This document shows, one piece after another, positions 11,883-21,703 of a stretch of 64,000 bases of DNA. Origin of the DNA: Adineta ricciae (Eukaryota; Rotifera; Eurotatoria; Adinetida; Adinetidae). Position numbers and translations under genes: made by a program. Every line of letters starts with the position of its first letter. Position 1 is the stretch's first letter. Below the pieces are notes generated by a model. It made no database searches and had not been told where the DNA came from. It was given only the letters and a program-made list of their open reading frames with translations. The stretch covers positions 1 to 64,000 of the forward strand of contig CAJNOJ010000411.1 in NCBI GenBank assembly GCA_905250025.1. The letters are read 5' to 3'.

Positions 11883-13787
11883 ATGAATCTTTGCAGAAAA
11901 CGTTCATGGTGGACTGTTTGCATCTACATTTTAGCAGTTCTGATCAATAGATCCGTGGCTGCCGACAATCCAGCTTTTGTTGCGAGGCATGGTTTGACTT
12001 CATCTGCGTATCAAACATTGTACAATCAACTTGCTCAACAATCGTATCGACTTCTTTATATCACTGGTTACACTGCCTACAGTCAAGAAAAGTTTGCAGT
12101 CTATTTCGAAAAATCAAGTGGACCACCGCAAATCTGCCGTCACGGACTAACTAGTAGTCAATATCAACAAGCATTTAATGATGCCGCAGCACAAGGTTAC
12201 AGCCTAGTTCTTGTCAATGGATATACTGATACCAATGGCTTGGATAAGTATGTAGCTATCTGGGAAAAGCCTGCTGGAAATGTTGCTCCTTTGGAGGCTA
12301 GACATGGAATGACTGGTGGACAATACCAAAGCGAGGTTGATAGTTGGATTAGCAAAGGATACAGACTGAAACATGTTAGTGGATATGCGATCAACAACCA
12401 AGCACGCTATGCGGCTATTTTTGAAAAAGTTTCTGGTGCTCCTGCTCAAGTTGCAAGACATGGACTTACTGCCGCACAGTATCAAACCGTGTTCAATACT
12501 CAAACCAGTGCTGGATACGTTCTTGTCCTTATTTCGGGCTACACGGTCAATGGTGTTGACTACTACGCTGCTATTTTTGAGAAGAAAGCCAGTGATCCGT
12601 GGATTGCTCGCCATGGGATGAGCAGTAAGGCATACCAAGGAGAGTTTACTAACAATTACTATCAAGGTTATCGTCTCAAAGTTATTTGTGGTTATTCGAA
12701 GAATAATGTTGACCTATACGCTGCCATCTGGGACAATCCTAACATGAAAGGAACTGATCTTTCGTTGATCGATAGTCAAATTCAAACGTATATGAACAAA
12801 AATCCAATTCCAGGTTTATCAATTGCAATTACTAGACAAGAAAGACTCGTTTTTGCCAAGGGCTACGGATATGCTGACCAGGAAACAGGTGAAAAAGTTC
12901 ATCCTGATCATTTGTTTCGAATTGCTAGTGTCTCTAAACCTATGACTGGTATTGCTGTTATGAAACTCATCGAACAAGGCAAATTTTCACTCACTTCAAA
13001 AGTATTTGGTGCATCCGGCCTCCTTGGAACAACGTATGGAACTAAACCTTATGGTCAACGCGTTTTAAATATCACCGTACGGCACCTTCTTGAACATACT
13101 AGTGGATTTTCAAATGATGGTGGCGATCCGATGTTTATGAATACGAATCTCAACCAGAAAGATCTTATTAGTTGGGTACTCGATAATCGAACCCCAAAAA
13201 ATGTCCCGGGAACCACGTACGAATACCTTAATTTCGGATACACTCTATTGGGAAGAATCATTGAAAAGGTTTCAGCACAAACTTATGAGCTCTTTCTTCG
13301 CAACCAAATTTTTAATAATGCTCCGCAAACTAGTAAGATGCTCATTGGCGGAGATACCCTAGCTGATAAAAAAACAAACGAAGTTACCTACTATCCAAGT
13401 AGTGCATACAATCTTCTCATGCGGCGAATGGATGCCCATGGTGGCTGGATTGCACGACCAATCGATCTTGTAGGCATCATGGCAAAAGTAGATGGATTTA
13501 GTTTTAAAACAGACATTTTGTCTAGTGGCACGATTACTACGATGTGGACAGGCTCTTCGGCAAACGCTGGATACGGTAAAGGATGGATTTTAGACAGTTC
13601 TTATAGAGGTCACAACGGTGCCATGTCAGGAACAATCGCATTTCTAGTTCGAAGAAATGATGGACTGTCGTATGCGTTCACCGTAAACACAAGACCTACG
13701 AATGACAGTTTCGCATTTCAATTGAAAGGAACAATGGATACCATCGTCTCAAGTGTGAATGCGTGGCCCGCCTACGATCTTTTCTAA
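11883..13787 (+). CDS. Secreted BTRD1-repeat / beta-lactamase-fold serine hydrolase
   Basis: The product is 634 aa and intronless. Residues 1-27 form a signal peptide. Residues about 30-295 hold five repeats of about 52 aa, each with ARHG(L/M), YQ, GY, a central (S/N)GY and AAIFEK-like end. This matches bacterial tandem repeat domain 1, known from polyglycine hydrolases. Residues about 300-634 are a class C beta-lactamase/penicillin-binding-type hydrolase: SVSK (S349, K352), HTSG, Y448-L-N450 and a HNG third motif. A secreted peptidase or esterase is likely. The closest architectures known to me are fungal and bacterial, and there are no introns among intron-bearing neighbours, so horizontal acquisition is plausible. 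Confidence 0.88.
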   Translation: MNLCRKRSWWTVCIYILAVLINRSVAADNPAFVARHGLTSSAYQTLYNQLAQQSYRLLYITGYTAYSQEKFAVYFEKSSGPPQICRHGLTSSQYQQAFNDAAAQGYSLVLVNGYTDTNGLDKYVAIWEKPAGNVAPLEARHGMTGGQYQSEVDSWISKGYRLKHVSGYAINNQARYAAIFEKVSGAPAQVARHGLTAAQYQTVFNTQTSAGYVLVLISGYTVNGVDYYAAIFEKKASDPWIARHGMSSKAYQGEFTNNYYQGYRLKVICGYSKNNVDLYAAIWDNPNMKGTDLSLIDSQIQTYMNKNPIPGLSIAITRQERLVFAKGYGYADQETGEKVHPDHLFRIASVSKPMTGIAVMKLIEQGKFSLTSKVFGASGLLGTTYGTKPYGQRVLNITVRHLLEHTSGFSNDGGDPMFMNTNLNQKDLISWVLDNRTPKNVPGTTYEYLNFGYTLLGRIIEKVSAQTYELFLRNQIFNNAPQTSKMLIGGDTLADKKTNEVTYYPSSAYNLLMRRMDAHGGWIARPIDLVGIMAKVDGFSFKTDILSSGTITTMWTGSSANAGYGKGWILDSSYRGHNGAMSGTIAFLVRRNDGLSYAFTVNTRPTNDSFAFQLKGTMDTIVSSVNAWPAYDLF

Positions 13788-14366
13788 AACTGCGGCATAT
13801 ACACATTACCTTTAATACATTTTAATTTTTCTACAATTTCTTCTCTTTTTCAATAAATATTGCCAAGCTCCCTATATCGTCATAGCTTTCTTTATCAGAG
13901 ATTGACTTATAATCAACTAGAATAATTATCGCATAACTAGGGCGGATACTTTCGCATCCAAGTACTTCTCTCAGACCACTTTTTGCTAGCCTAGTTTAGA
14001 AAACAATGCACATTCAAGCTCTTTTGTGGTAATCCTGAATGCAGTTTAGAAGTAATTCTTTAGGTTGCTTTTCTTTCAACTTCAAGTTCGATTACATATG
14101 CAATGAATGTGATGCTCCTTACTTCCTCGGAACTGTATGCGAGTGTGTAGATCAAAGTAAAAACAGATTTACCTTAGCATATATACCACAAAACTCTTCG
14201 TAATAATGATATTTCAATGCAGTATGTTATTACACAAGTATAAATAGAAACTGACTCATACTTGAAGGTTGGAAAAAACCCGTTCCTACATACATAAAAT
14301 GTTTCTTTCTGTTCTATGAGTTAAGAGAATTTTTACTCGCTAAGCTATTTACGGAGGAAAGATCAG
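13788..14366. other. Intergenic with AATAAA signal
   Basis: AATAAA occurs near 13853 after the hydrolase. No gene is seen beyond it. Confidence 0.4.
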
Positions 14367-15110
14367 ATGGATGGTATAACTAAACAATCTTCATATAATT
14401 TCGAGCGATATGCATGGCCACCTGATGGTGATTTCTATCCCGGTCGATTCATCACTGATTGTGTGCACTTAGCTTCGGGCAGTTGTAGAGCAGCTTATCT
14501 CGGCAAGGACACATCAACCAATCAACCAATTGTTATTAAACAGTTCATCGCCGAACGTGTACATGCTTCTAAACTGGATCGTTACTGGTCAGAAGATATA
14601 CAAGCATCTAAAATTGCCCAAGATATCACGAATAAATATAATGAATATATGAATACATCAAAACCAATTTATTTCGTTGTCCCTGTCGTGCATCACTGCT
14701 TTAAAGATATTGGACGGCCATTCCGACCGAGCGAGAGAGTTCTTATCGAACCTTACCTCGGAGATACTTATGAAAAGTTCAACACCAATCATGGTTTAGT
14801 TCTAAAACCAGTAAGTCAAGGATTATCAATGGCAACTCTTTCACACTTCAGTTACCATATCACACGAGGACAGTATCTTCTTTGTGACTTACAAGGTGTA
14901 AAGAAAAAGGACAGGTACATTCTAACTGATCCGGTCATATGTTCACTTAACGAACAATTTGGTTTAACGGACTTGGGAGAAGATGGTATTCGATCATTTT
15001 TTGCTAATCATCAGTGTACACCGTTATGCGAAAGAAGTTGGCTGAAACATCCATCACCTCAACCCTATCCTGATCATCAAAACTTACACGGAACACTATT
15101 TCGCATATGA
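14367..15110 (+). CDS. Alpha-kinase (MHCK/EF2K family) domain protein
   Basis: The product is 247 aa, nearly all of it one atypical alpha-kinase domain. It shows the GSCRAAYLG glycine region, VIKQF with the ATP-binding Lys, IEPYLGDTYEKFNTN, LSHFSYHITRGQYLLCDLQGV, the LTDP loop, FGLTDLGEDGI, and the zinc-coordinating H-x-C-x3-C end (HQCTPLCE). The set of catalytic and zinc residues looks complete. There is no accessory domain, so it is a free-standing cytosolic Ser/Thr kinase. It is one exon, and AATAAA follows at about 15141. Alpha-kinases are numerous in bdelloids; the substrate is not predictable. Confidence 0.9.
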   Translation: MDGITKQSSYNFERYAWPPDGDFYPGRFITDCVHLASGSCRAAYLGKDTSTNQPIVIKQFIAERVHASKLDRYWSEDIQASKIAQDITNKYNEYMNTSKPIYFVVPVVHHCFKDIGRPFRPSERVLIEPYLGDTYEKFNTNHGLVLKPVSQGLSMATLSHFSYHITRGQYLLCDLQGVKKKDRYILTDPVICSLNEQFGLTDLGEDGIRSFFANHQCTPLCERSWLKHPSPQPYPDHQNLHGTLFRI

Positions 15111-15284
15111 GGTTACTTTATTTGTCTTGATTTTGTTTACAATAAATCTATTCTGTTCAAGCGATCCTTGATAATATAACTGCTGTCCGATCGAAAATAA
15201 GAGATCATGTGATGCAACAGTTTATTTATTTTTCAACAAAACAGAATGTAGAGAGAAAAAAAACACATCAAAATATCCCGCGCA

Positions 15285-17018
15285 TTAAGCTATTCGTGGA
15301 AACATATCGTAGGTCTGTTCTTTTATGTCACGACATTGTACCTTGTGAAATTCTTGATTGCGCGTCTTGTTGAATTTCTGTTGGCATTCATCTTTTGATT
15401 CCAGGCAAATAAAACAGAATGTATATCCACAGGAATAACAATTGTGATATTTACACCGACCGCCGAATGCACCTGTATAGAAACATTTTGGACACGTGCG
15501 GCGACTCGGTATCATCAAATTGGGATCAAATTCAAGGCATGGAAGTAATTCGAAGGTAATCTTTGTCTCGTAATCACAATTATTATGGCATGTATATTTC
15601 ACATTGTCCATCGTATTTGAATCCCAATCTTTGTTACAGAAGAAGCATATGTTTCTACCACACGCGTTGCATTGCTGCTTGGAATACATCGTGTCATTCG
15701 ACATCAGGGAACCACAACGGCAAATTTGAAAATTTATATACTCCAGCATTTTTCGGGATTGATGAAGACAGTCGATCAGTCTTAAGAACGATTCGGATTT
15801 GAAGAATTGCCTTGGTTGGACTAATTTATGACAATCAGTGCATTTCAAATTAAAATTCGTGCTTTTGTAGTAGGTGATGAAGCATTCAGCACATATCGGC
15901 CAACAACATAACTGTGCACATTTTTTCGTTTCTTGACAAGCGACGCATATCGCATTTTTATGCATCGATCTTTCTAATTCCTGTGGCAGATATTGTTTGA
16001 TTTCATCTATGATTTTGGCGACTTCCATGTACGACTGTGTGTTTTGACTTCTCGATCCACCTTTCATTCGTTGTAGAACAAAGATGGTGACGCCATTTTG
16101 GATCAAGCTTTTTTGCATATTGAAACGAGAGGAATCGACCAAATCAAGTTGCTTGCTTTCAATTATAAATCGGTAATCATCGACGTCAGTACTGATTTTC
16201 TCCTCAACGACTTTTCGAAATTCTGCTAAGCTTGGACTGCTCCTGATTTGTACTTGAATTGCTTGTCCTTTCATGACCATAAATGAAATATTGATCGGTG
16301 GACTGGCACTTGCAACTGCCCCTTCAGATGAATAATAACGTCTATTTGCGGCTGGATTATACTGCGGCCTTTCTTTTCGTACTGGATTGATTTTTATATT
16401 GTTCATACCGTCGTTAAGATCATATGAAGGAGAACGATAGAGTTGTCTGGCTGGTAGCGGAGCGTATTCTCTTTGAGGAGCATAATCATTTGAATATTGA
16501 TTCTGTCTTTCTCGTGGCGGAGCGTATTCTCTTTGAGGAGCATAATCATTTGAATATTGATTTTGTCTTTCTCGTGGTGGAAAATTCATTTCGAACCTTC
16601 TTTCTGGTGGTGGGGAATATCTTGATCCTCTGTATTCTTGTAGTGGCCCACGAACATCATCCATACTTGTTTTGGGTCGTATGAGATGAGGAGGTTGTTG
16701 TTGTTGTCCTCGAGGATCGAATCCCTATAAAAAAAAACAAAGATTAAATATTTGACTTATGACAAGACATCCTGCTCTCAAGCGCATATATTTGCTACCA
16801 CTATGACTGGGATTTTATAGTGGCAAGAGTATATATATGAGTACAAGCATAGAAACAATTTGAGGAAGCGTCAAAAGGTAGAAAATACGTTTACACCCAT
16901 CGGAAGGTAACACTAGAGTCTAACTACTCTATGGCAAAAAAGTAGGTGCATGAAATAAATGAATTACCCTATTTGATCCACTTTGCTTCTTCTCTTTTGA
17001 AAGTTTGACGGTGGACAT
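15285..17018 (-). CDS. RBR-type (RING-IBR-RING) E3 ubiquitin ligase-like protein
   Basis: Exons 17018-16968 and 16724-15285 (intron 16967-16725, phase 0) give 496 aa. The N-terminal 140 residues are disordered and rich in Gln, Pro, Arg and Tyr, with a perfect-period 20-aa repeat. A ubiquitin-like stretch follows (about 165-240, VMKGQAIQVQIRSSPSL onward). The Cys-rich half reads RING1 (CVAC...CAEC...CTDC), a BRcat block (CRCG...CNAC...CFFC...H..C) and RING2 (CPKC...GGRCKYHNC..C...FCFIC). The Cys after GGR is the likely catalytic Cys of RING2. RING1 lacks the usual His. It is convergent with the alpha-kinase gene and divergent from the ubiquitin protease gene. Confidence 0.8.
16461..16580 (-). 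repeat. Two-copy 60-bp tandem repeat inside the RBR gene
   Basis: Units 16461-16520 and 16521-16580 differ by only a few bases and encode a 20-aa repeat containing PRERQNQYSNDYAPQ. The unit length is a multiple of three, so the frame is kept; this is typical of slippage in disordered segments. Confidence 0.9.
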
Positions 17019-17649
17019 TACTTGAAATCGGTCTAAAATAGAAATCCAATGGGCTGTTGCGTAAATCAATTAGTATGACCAAGCTACTGACAATCTTGAA
17101 AATACAATATACTTAATCAATACTTTACGCTAGTTACGATAAACAGTTTTAAATAGAGAATTTCAACTGAGAAAAAACAATTTTTTCTTCTTCTTCCGAG
17201 AGATGTTGTGCAGTATGTACTGCGTCGTTTTTTTCTTCTTCTTGCATTTCGAATGTGGGAAAAAACCCATGTTTGTGTAATTTTAAAAAAAACATTCGTA
17301 CTATAAAAAGAAAATGAAGCCTCTTATATAAGTATGAGTTCATGATTATTTGCGCTTTCTCATACGTAATTCATCGAAACACGTTGCCTGTAGTTACTTC
17401 CAATATCGAGCAACTTAATTCTTTATAATAACATTAAAACGGCTTATCTGAATTGCTTTCAAATCATATCAGAATCAATATTGCATGGGGTACGTATGGC
17501 AGCGCTTCTAGGTTATGTTTGAAGCTTTTAGAGTTCCTAAGTGACTTTTTATTGTGATGGTTTTTCACAGACAGGGACTAAGATATTGACATGGCGAAAA
17601 TCTATTATTCCAATCTTTTAGATTGTGTGTTAGTAAACACAAACTAGAA
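17019..17649. other. Divergent intergenic region
   Basis: It lies between the RBR gene and the ubiquitin protease and probably holds both promoters. A possible acceptor (cttttag near 17620) precedes the protease start, so an upstream non-coding exon may exist here. Confidence 0.4.
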
Positions 17650-19652
17650 ATGCCGCGTTACCAGTTACAAGAACCAGCAACAGATTACTGTCTATTTTAT
17701 AACTCTGGTGATCCTTGTTTCGTTGATTCACGCCGGTCTGGAAGTGGTTTGGCAGTATATGATATTAAATATGATGATCCAGATTTATATTCATATATAT
17801 GCAATGTGAAGCAGCAGAAAAATATATCTGTCGACAAATTTGTATGCAGAAAGCACATACAGCGGCTTGAAGCCCAATACCAACGTATTAATAGAAGTAT
17901 TTCTTTACCTGCACAAGGTAACTAGACATTTGTTACTAAATCTTTACGATTAGTGAAGTCGTGCTTTAGTACTAATTTCACAATTCTCTGCCGATAGAGA
18001 ACGTCTAGATAAAACTGAATTACTGCTCACATTCAGCATTTTTTTCTCCTCTATTCCTTTGATGGTTGGTTAAAGAATAATGTTTTATTATTTATTTCAT
18101 TTCAGTAACAGATCCCGTAAAAATTGAACGACACCCACGTCCACAGTCTTCTTCGGTCGGGCGTTCGATAGAAATTGAACGGACATCTGAAAATGCTAAC
18201 CATTGGGATCGGCGCAGTAGTCCAAGTGATGCTGTTTCTCGATCTTTGTATAGAAAAGATGCTATAATAACCTGGAAGTTGTCAGGTGGAGCAGAGTACA
18301 AAACCATCGACGTAGATGTATATCAGGAAACTATTGGCGATTTAAAGAAACATATCATTGCAATATGGTCATTGGATGATGTTACCATCGAGCAGCTGGC
18401 TCTATATAGATTTGATAATTTAACGCATAGACGATCACTTATACACGCACCAGACGACAGTCGCTTGAAGATTATCTACAATAACAGATTTCTAAGTGTT
18501 TACTTCGATGTAAAACGCAAACCAAATGCATATAATAAATTGGACATGGTATCTAAACCTCCTCAGCCGAACGCTAATGATCTTGCAAAGGTGAACGTCG
18601 CAGATCCAATATCTCCTCCTGGCAAACCTGCAAATAGATTAAGTCAGGCGTCGAACGTTACTTCTTCATATCATGAAATACCACCCGGCCTGTGTGGACT
18701 CGATAATAGTGGCAACACATGTTATATGAACAGTGCGCTACAATGTCTTAGTAATATACAACCTCTAACTAATTTCTTTATACACGAACAAATTTGGAAG
18801 TTTGTCAACTCTAACAATCCAGCCGGAACCGGAGGGTGTGCTGCATCAGCATACAGCAGTTTGATCCAAGAAATGTGGTCTGCTAAGTTAGAAAAATGTA
18901 CGCCAACTATGTTAAAAGAAGCAATTGACAGGTACACCACACAATTTACAGCATATGAACAACACGACAGTCAAGAGTTTATGGGATTTCTTCTTGATGC
19001 TCTACACGAAGATCTCTTGAATTCACAGACTAGATCTTCACCTATATCCGATCTTTTCCAAGGGCAGCTTGAAAGTAGTGTTCGTTGTTGGAAGTGCGAT
19101 ACAGATGTAAAAACGGTAAGCGCATTTAATTTTCTGTCTTTGCCAATCATATCCAGTAAATCACGAACGAACCTGTCCGAATGTATGGAAGAATTTTTAA
19201 AACCTGAGACCATTGGGACACATGGTAAATGGTACTGCAACATCTGTCATCAACAGACAGATGCCAGAAAATACAAGAAAATCAAATCTTTGCCGCCGGT
19301 ACTTATTCTTCAACTCAGACGATTCGACATATTTCCTGGACGACAAATAAATAATAAGAAAATTCGAACAATTGTTGATTATCCAGTACAGAATCTTAGT
19401 CCACATGATCTAGCACTCAACTCTTCATCCACAACTCGATACGATCTTGTGGCGATTTCAATTCATCGTGGAGCAACGTTGCAGTCAGGACACTATCTCA
19501 CTATTGCAATGAATCATACAAACAAGCTCTGGTATGAGTTTGACGATTCTTTTGTCACATCGGCGAATCCCAAAGATATAACAAACCAAGATGCTTACAT
19601 TCTATGTTATGTTCGCAAAGGTTTAACCAGAATTTCCGTGAAAACTTCATAG
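17650..19652 (+). CDS. Ubiquitin-specific protease (USP/UCH-2 family)
   Basis: Exons 17650-17917 and 18106-19652 (188-bp phase-1 intron) give 604 aa. The first ATG in the frame is at 17650. Residues about 1-250 are a family-unlike N-terminal part with a possible ubiquitin-like stretch (about 140-220). The catalytic core runs from about 285 to 595: Cys box GLCGLDNSGNTCYMNSALQCL-type with Cys near 294, QHDSQEF, CWKC and CNIC zinc pairs, and the His box SGHYLTIA near residue 550 followed by DDSFV. All three catalytic elements are present. It should remove ubiquitin from substrates. It is head-to-head with a ubiquitin-ligase-like gene. Confidence 0.88.
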
Positions 19653-19902
19653 AAAACCGTTTTTCTGATCGACTTGAAATAAAAGCAAGAAAAAAGTGAA
19701 AACAATCTTTTATGTTCCGAATATAGACACATATCAATAAACGATCAATCTGAAGAAGAACTTCTATATCGTGATATACCAACCACTCATTTCGTATCGA
19801 GTGGGATTAGCTGACTGTCTTCAAGTTTTTATTTTTTTTCTGATGGCAAAAATCACACAGAACGATTTCTATCACACTAAAAGATGAGTTCGATCGATTT
19901 TA

Positions 19903-21358
19903 TCATATAAATGAATCGAGTGAAGTCAGTAAGAGCCGAATCGACTTGACTGTTGATCTATAACCTTTGTAGATAATCTTGTCATTTTCAGAACGCCATG
20001 ATTTAATGCTTTGTTCGTCGAATTTGCTTTGAAATTGGTTTTTCATCGATAACAATTGCTGCTTCACGTGAACCAGAGATGATATGCTTAATAGCGTAAT
20101 ATCAGATCGGATCAATTTCATTTTTCTAATGGAAGACGAAAGCAATTCTTGAAAAACGCACACCTTTTCAGGCTTCAGGATTTGTAAGATTTGCAATAAA
20201 TATTTTATAGTCTAAATACGAGAATTAATTCTATAGGAACAATTTCGATTGGGATTCGAACATACCGATAAACACAAGGATACCTGCTCATCCAGTTTTT
20301 TCTCACATCCTTGTATATAAACACAAATTGGTTTTCTCTCATCGGAATGTGTTAGTACCGGCAAAGTCGAATCAATCTTTCGAGTGTCATTTCTCAACCA
20401 TCGATTGCGTAGGATCTATGAAACATAACTAAGTTTTGAATGGCCGATAGGAGATTTTACCTGCACGTTATTATAAAATTGAAAGAATGTGCTTCGGACA
20501 GTTGAATAAGTTCGATTACGACGATAATTGCTCATATTTCGATGAAGCAGCGTCTTAGTCGACTCAAATATTTCGTAAATCTTCTCGAGATTGTTTAAGT
20601 ACACAGTGATTTCCACAGCTTTCGTTGGATCATTCTGTTGTTGTTGAAGAGGCAGAAGAATCGAGAAGACGTAACCATAAATCGTACAGAAATTCTCGAA
20701 TAACTGAAGTAGGACACTGTCTATTCCGTTTTCATTGATTAGCTCTCGAACATATCGTTTCAATCGATTGATTTCATTAATAAACGAATATTCTATCGCT
20801 AAAAAATCAGAAAGAATGTTTCAAAAGCCGTCTACGAATTTGATCTTACCATGTGACATTCTAAAAGTGTTGATAGACTGATCAACATATGGTATTATTT
20901 CCTTTGATGACAATACATTTGAGATGACATCGTTATCTACGTCTAAAAAGTCAACAAAACCATTTTTTCGAATGGACTAACATAATCAGACCAACCTTCG
21001 TCGTACGTGTATAAGTAAATAGCAATACTATTGCCACTTAACCCATTTGAGTCGATATAATCATGAAACGTCCGATATTTTCCAGTATTTAACGGTTGCT
21101 TTTGATAATCGTATAGTTTTGTATGAATTTGCGGATCACCTACGGTATGAAATCAAAATCAAACATGCAATCATAGGTTGAGTTTGTATTACTTAAGCCG
21201 TAAATTTTACGAATTTGGCGATGAACTTGAACGAAATTCATTTGTTTACCGAACCAATGACAATATCGGCTGCCTCCACCATTTTCAAGGTCAAGCTTTT
21301 CTATAATACCATTTTGATTTAGATATAAACGACCACAGCGGAATCTTTTGGTTTTCAT
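19903..21358 (-). CDS. Unknown six-exon protein, helix-rich C-terminus
   Basis: Exons 21358-21193, 21139-20996, 20942-20850, 20798-20461, 20415-20284 and 20211-19903 keep phase through five introns of 53-72 bp and give 393 aa. I do not recognise a family. The N-terminal 100 residues are compact, with RFRCGRLYL, VHRQIRKIYGL and IAIYLYTYD blocks. Residues about 135-390 are strongly helical with many Leu, Ile, Lys and Gln (KLIRSDITLL, LVHVKQQLL), suggesting coiled coils or an alpha-solenoid. There is no signal peptide or membrane segment. The intron 2 donor (GTTGGT) is weak. It follows the PBZ-like zinc finger gene on the same strand, with 345 bp between. Confidence 0.7.
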
Positions 21359-21703
21359 CGAAAATGTTTCTTGATAAAAGTTCCAACTCGAAGATAAAAA
21401 TCTGAATTTCGATGCAATTCGTTTGAATGTCGTTCTTTTTCGTTCTCTACAGTGTCCGAAACACGTGTCTGGAGAAGGGAAAAAGAAAATTAAGTGTTAT
21501 ATGGCTGGAAGAACAGCGACGAAAAATAACGAACTGTCCGATGTTTGTTGTTGCTTTCAAATTCACATGGATATTTAGTCAAATGGCATAGTCTACTGTA
21601 TTTGATTCTTTATTGATTGAGCTTGATAAAAAAAAGATTAATTATATAAAAGGAAAAATTTGAGAAAATGAATTTCGATTTGTCTATGCTTTTATTTATC
21701 AGT
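21359..21703. other. Intergenic
   Basis: A gap between two minus-strand genes. It probably holds the 3' end of one and the promoter of the other; no gene is seen. Confidence 0.4.

Noticed and set aside
12197-12665. Minus-strand frames inside the hydrolase gene
   Set aside because: Shadows of the BTRD1 repeats; no independent features.
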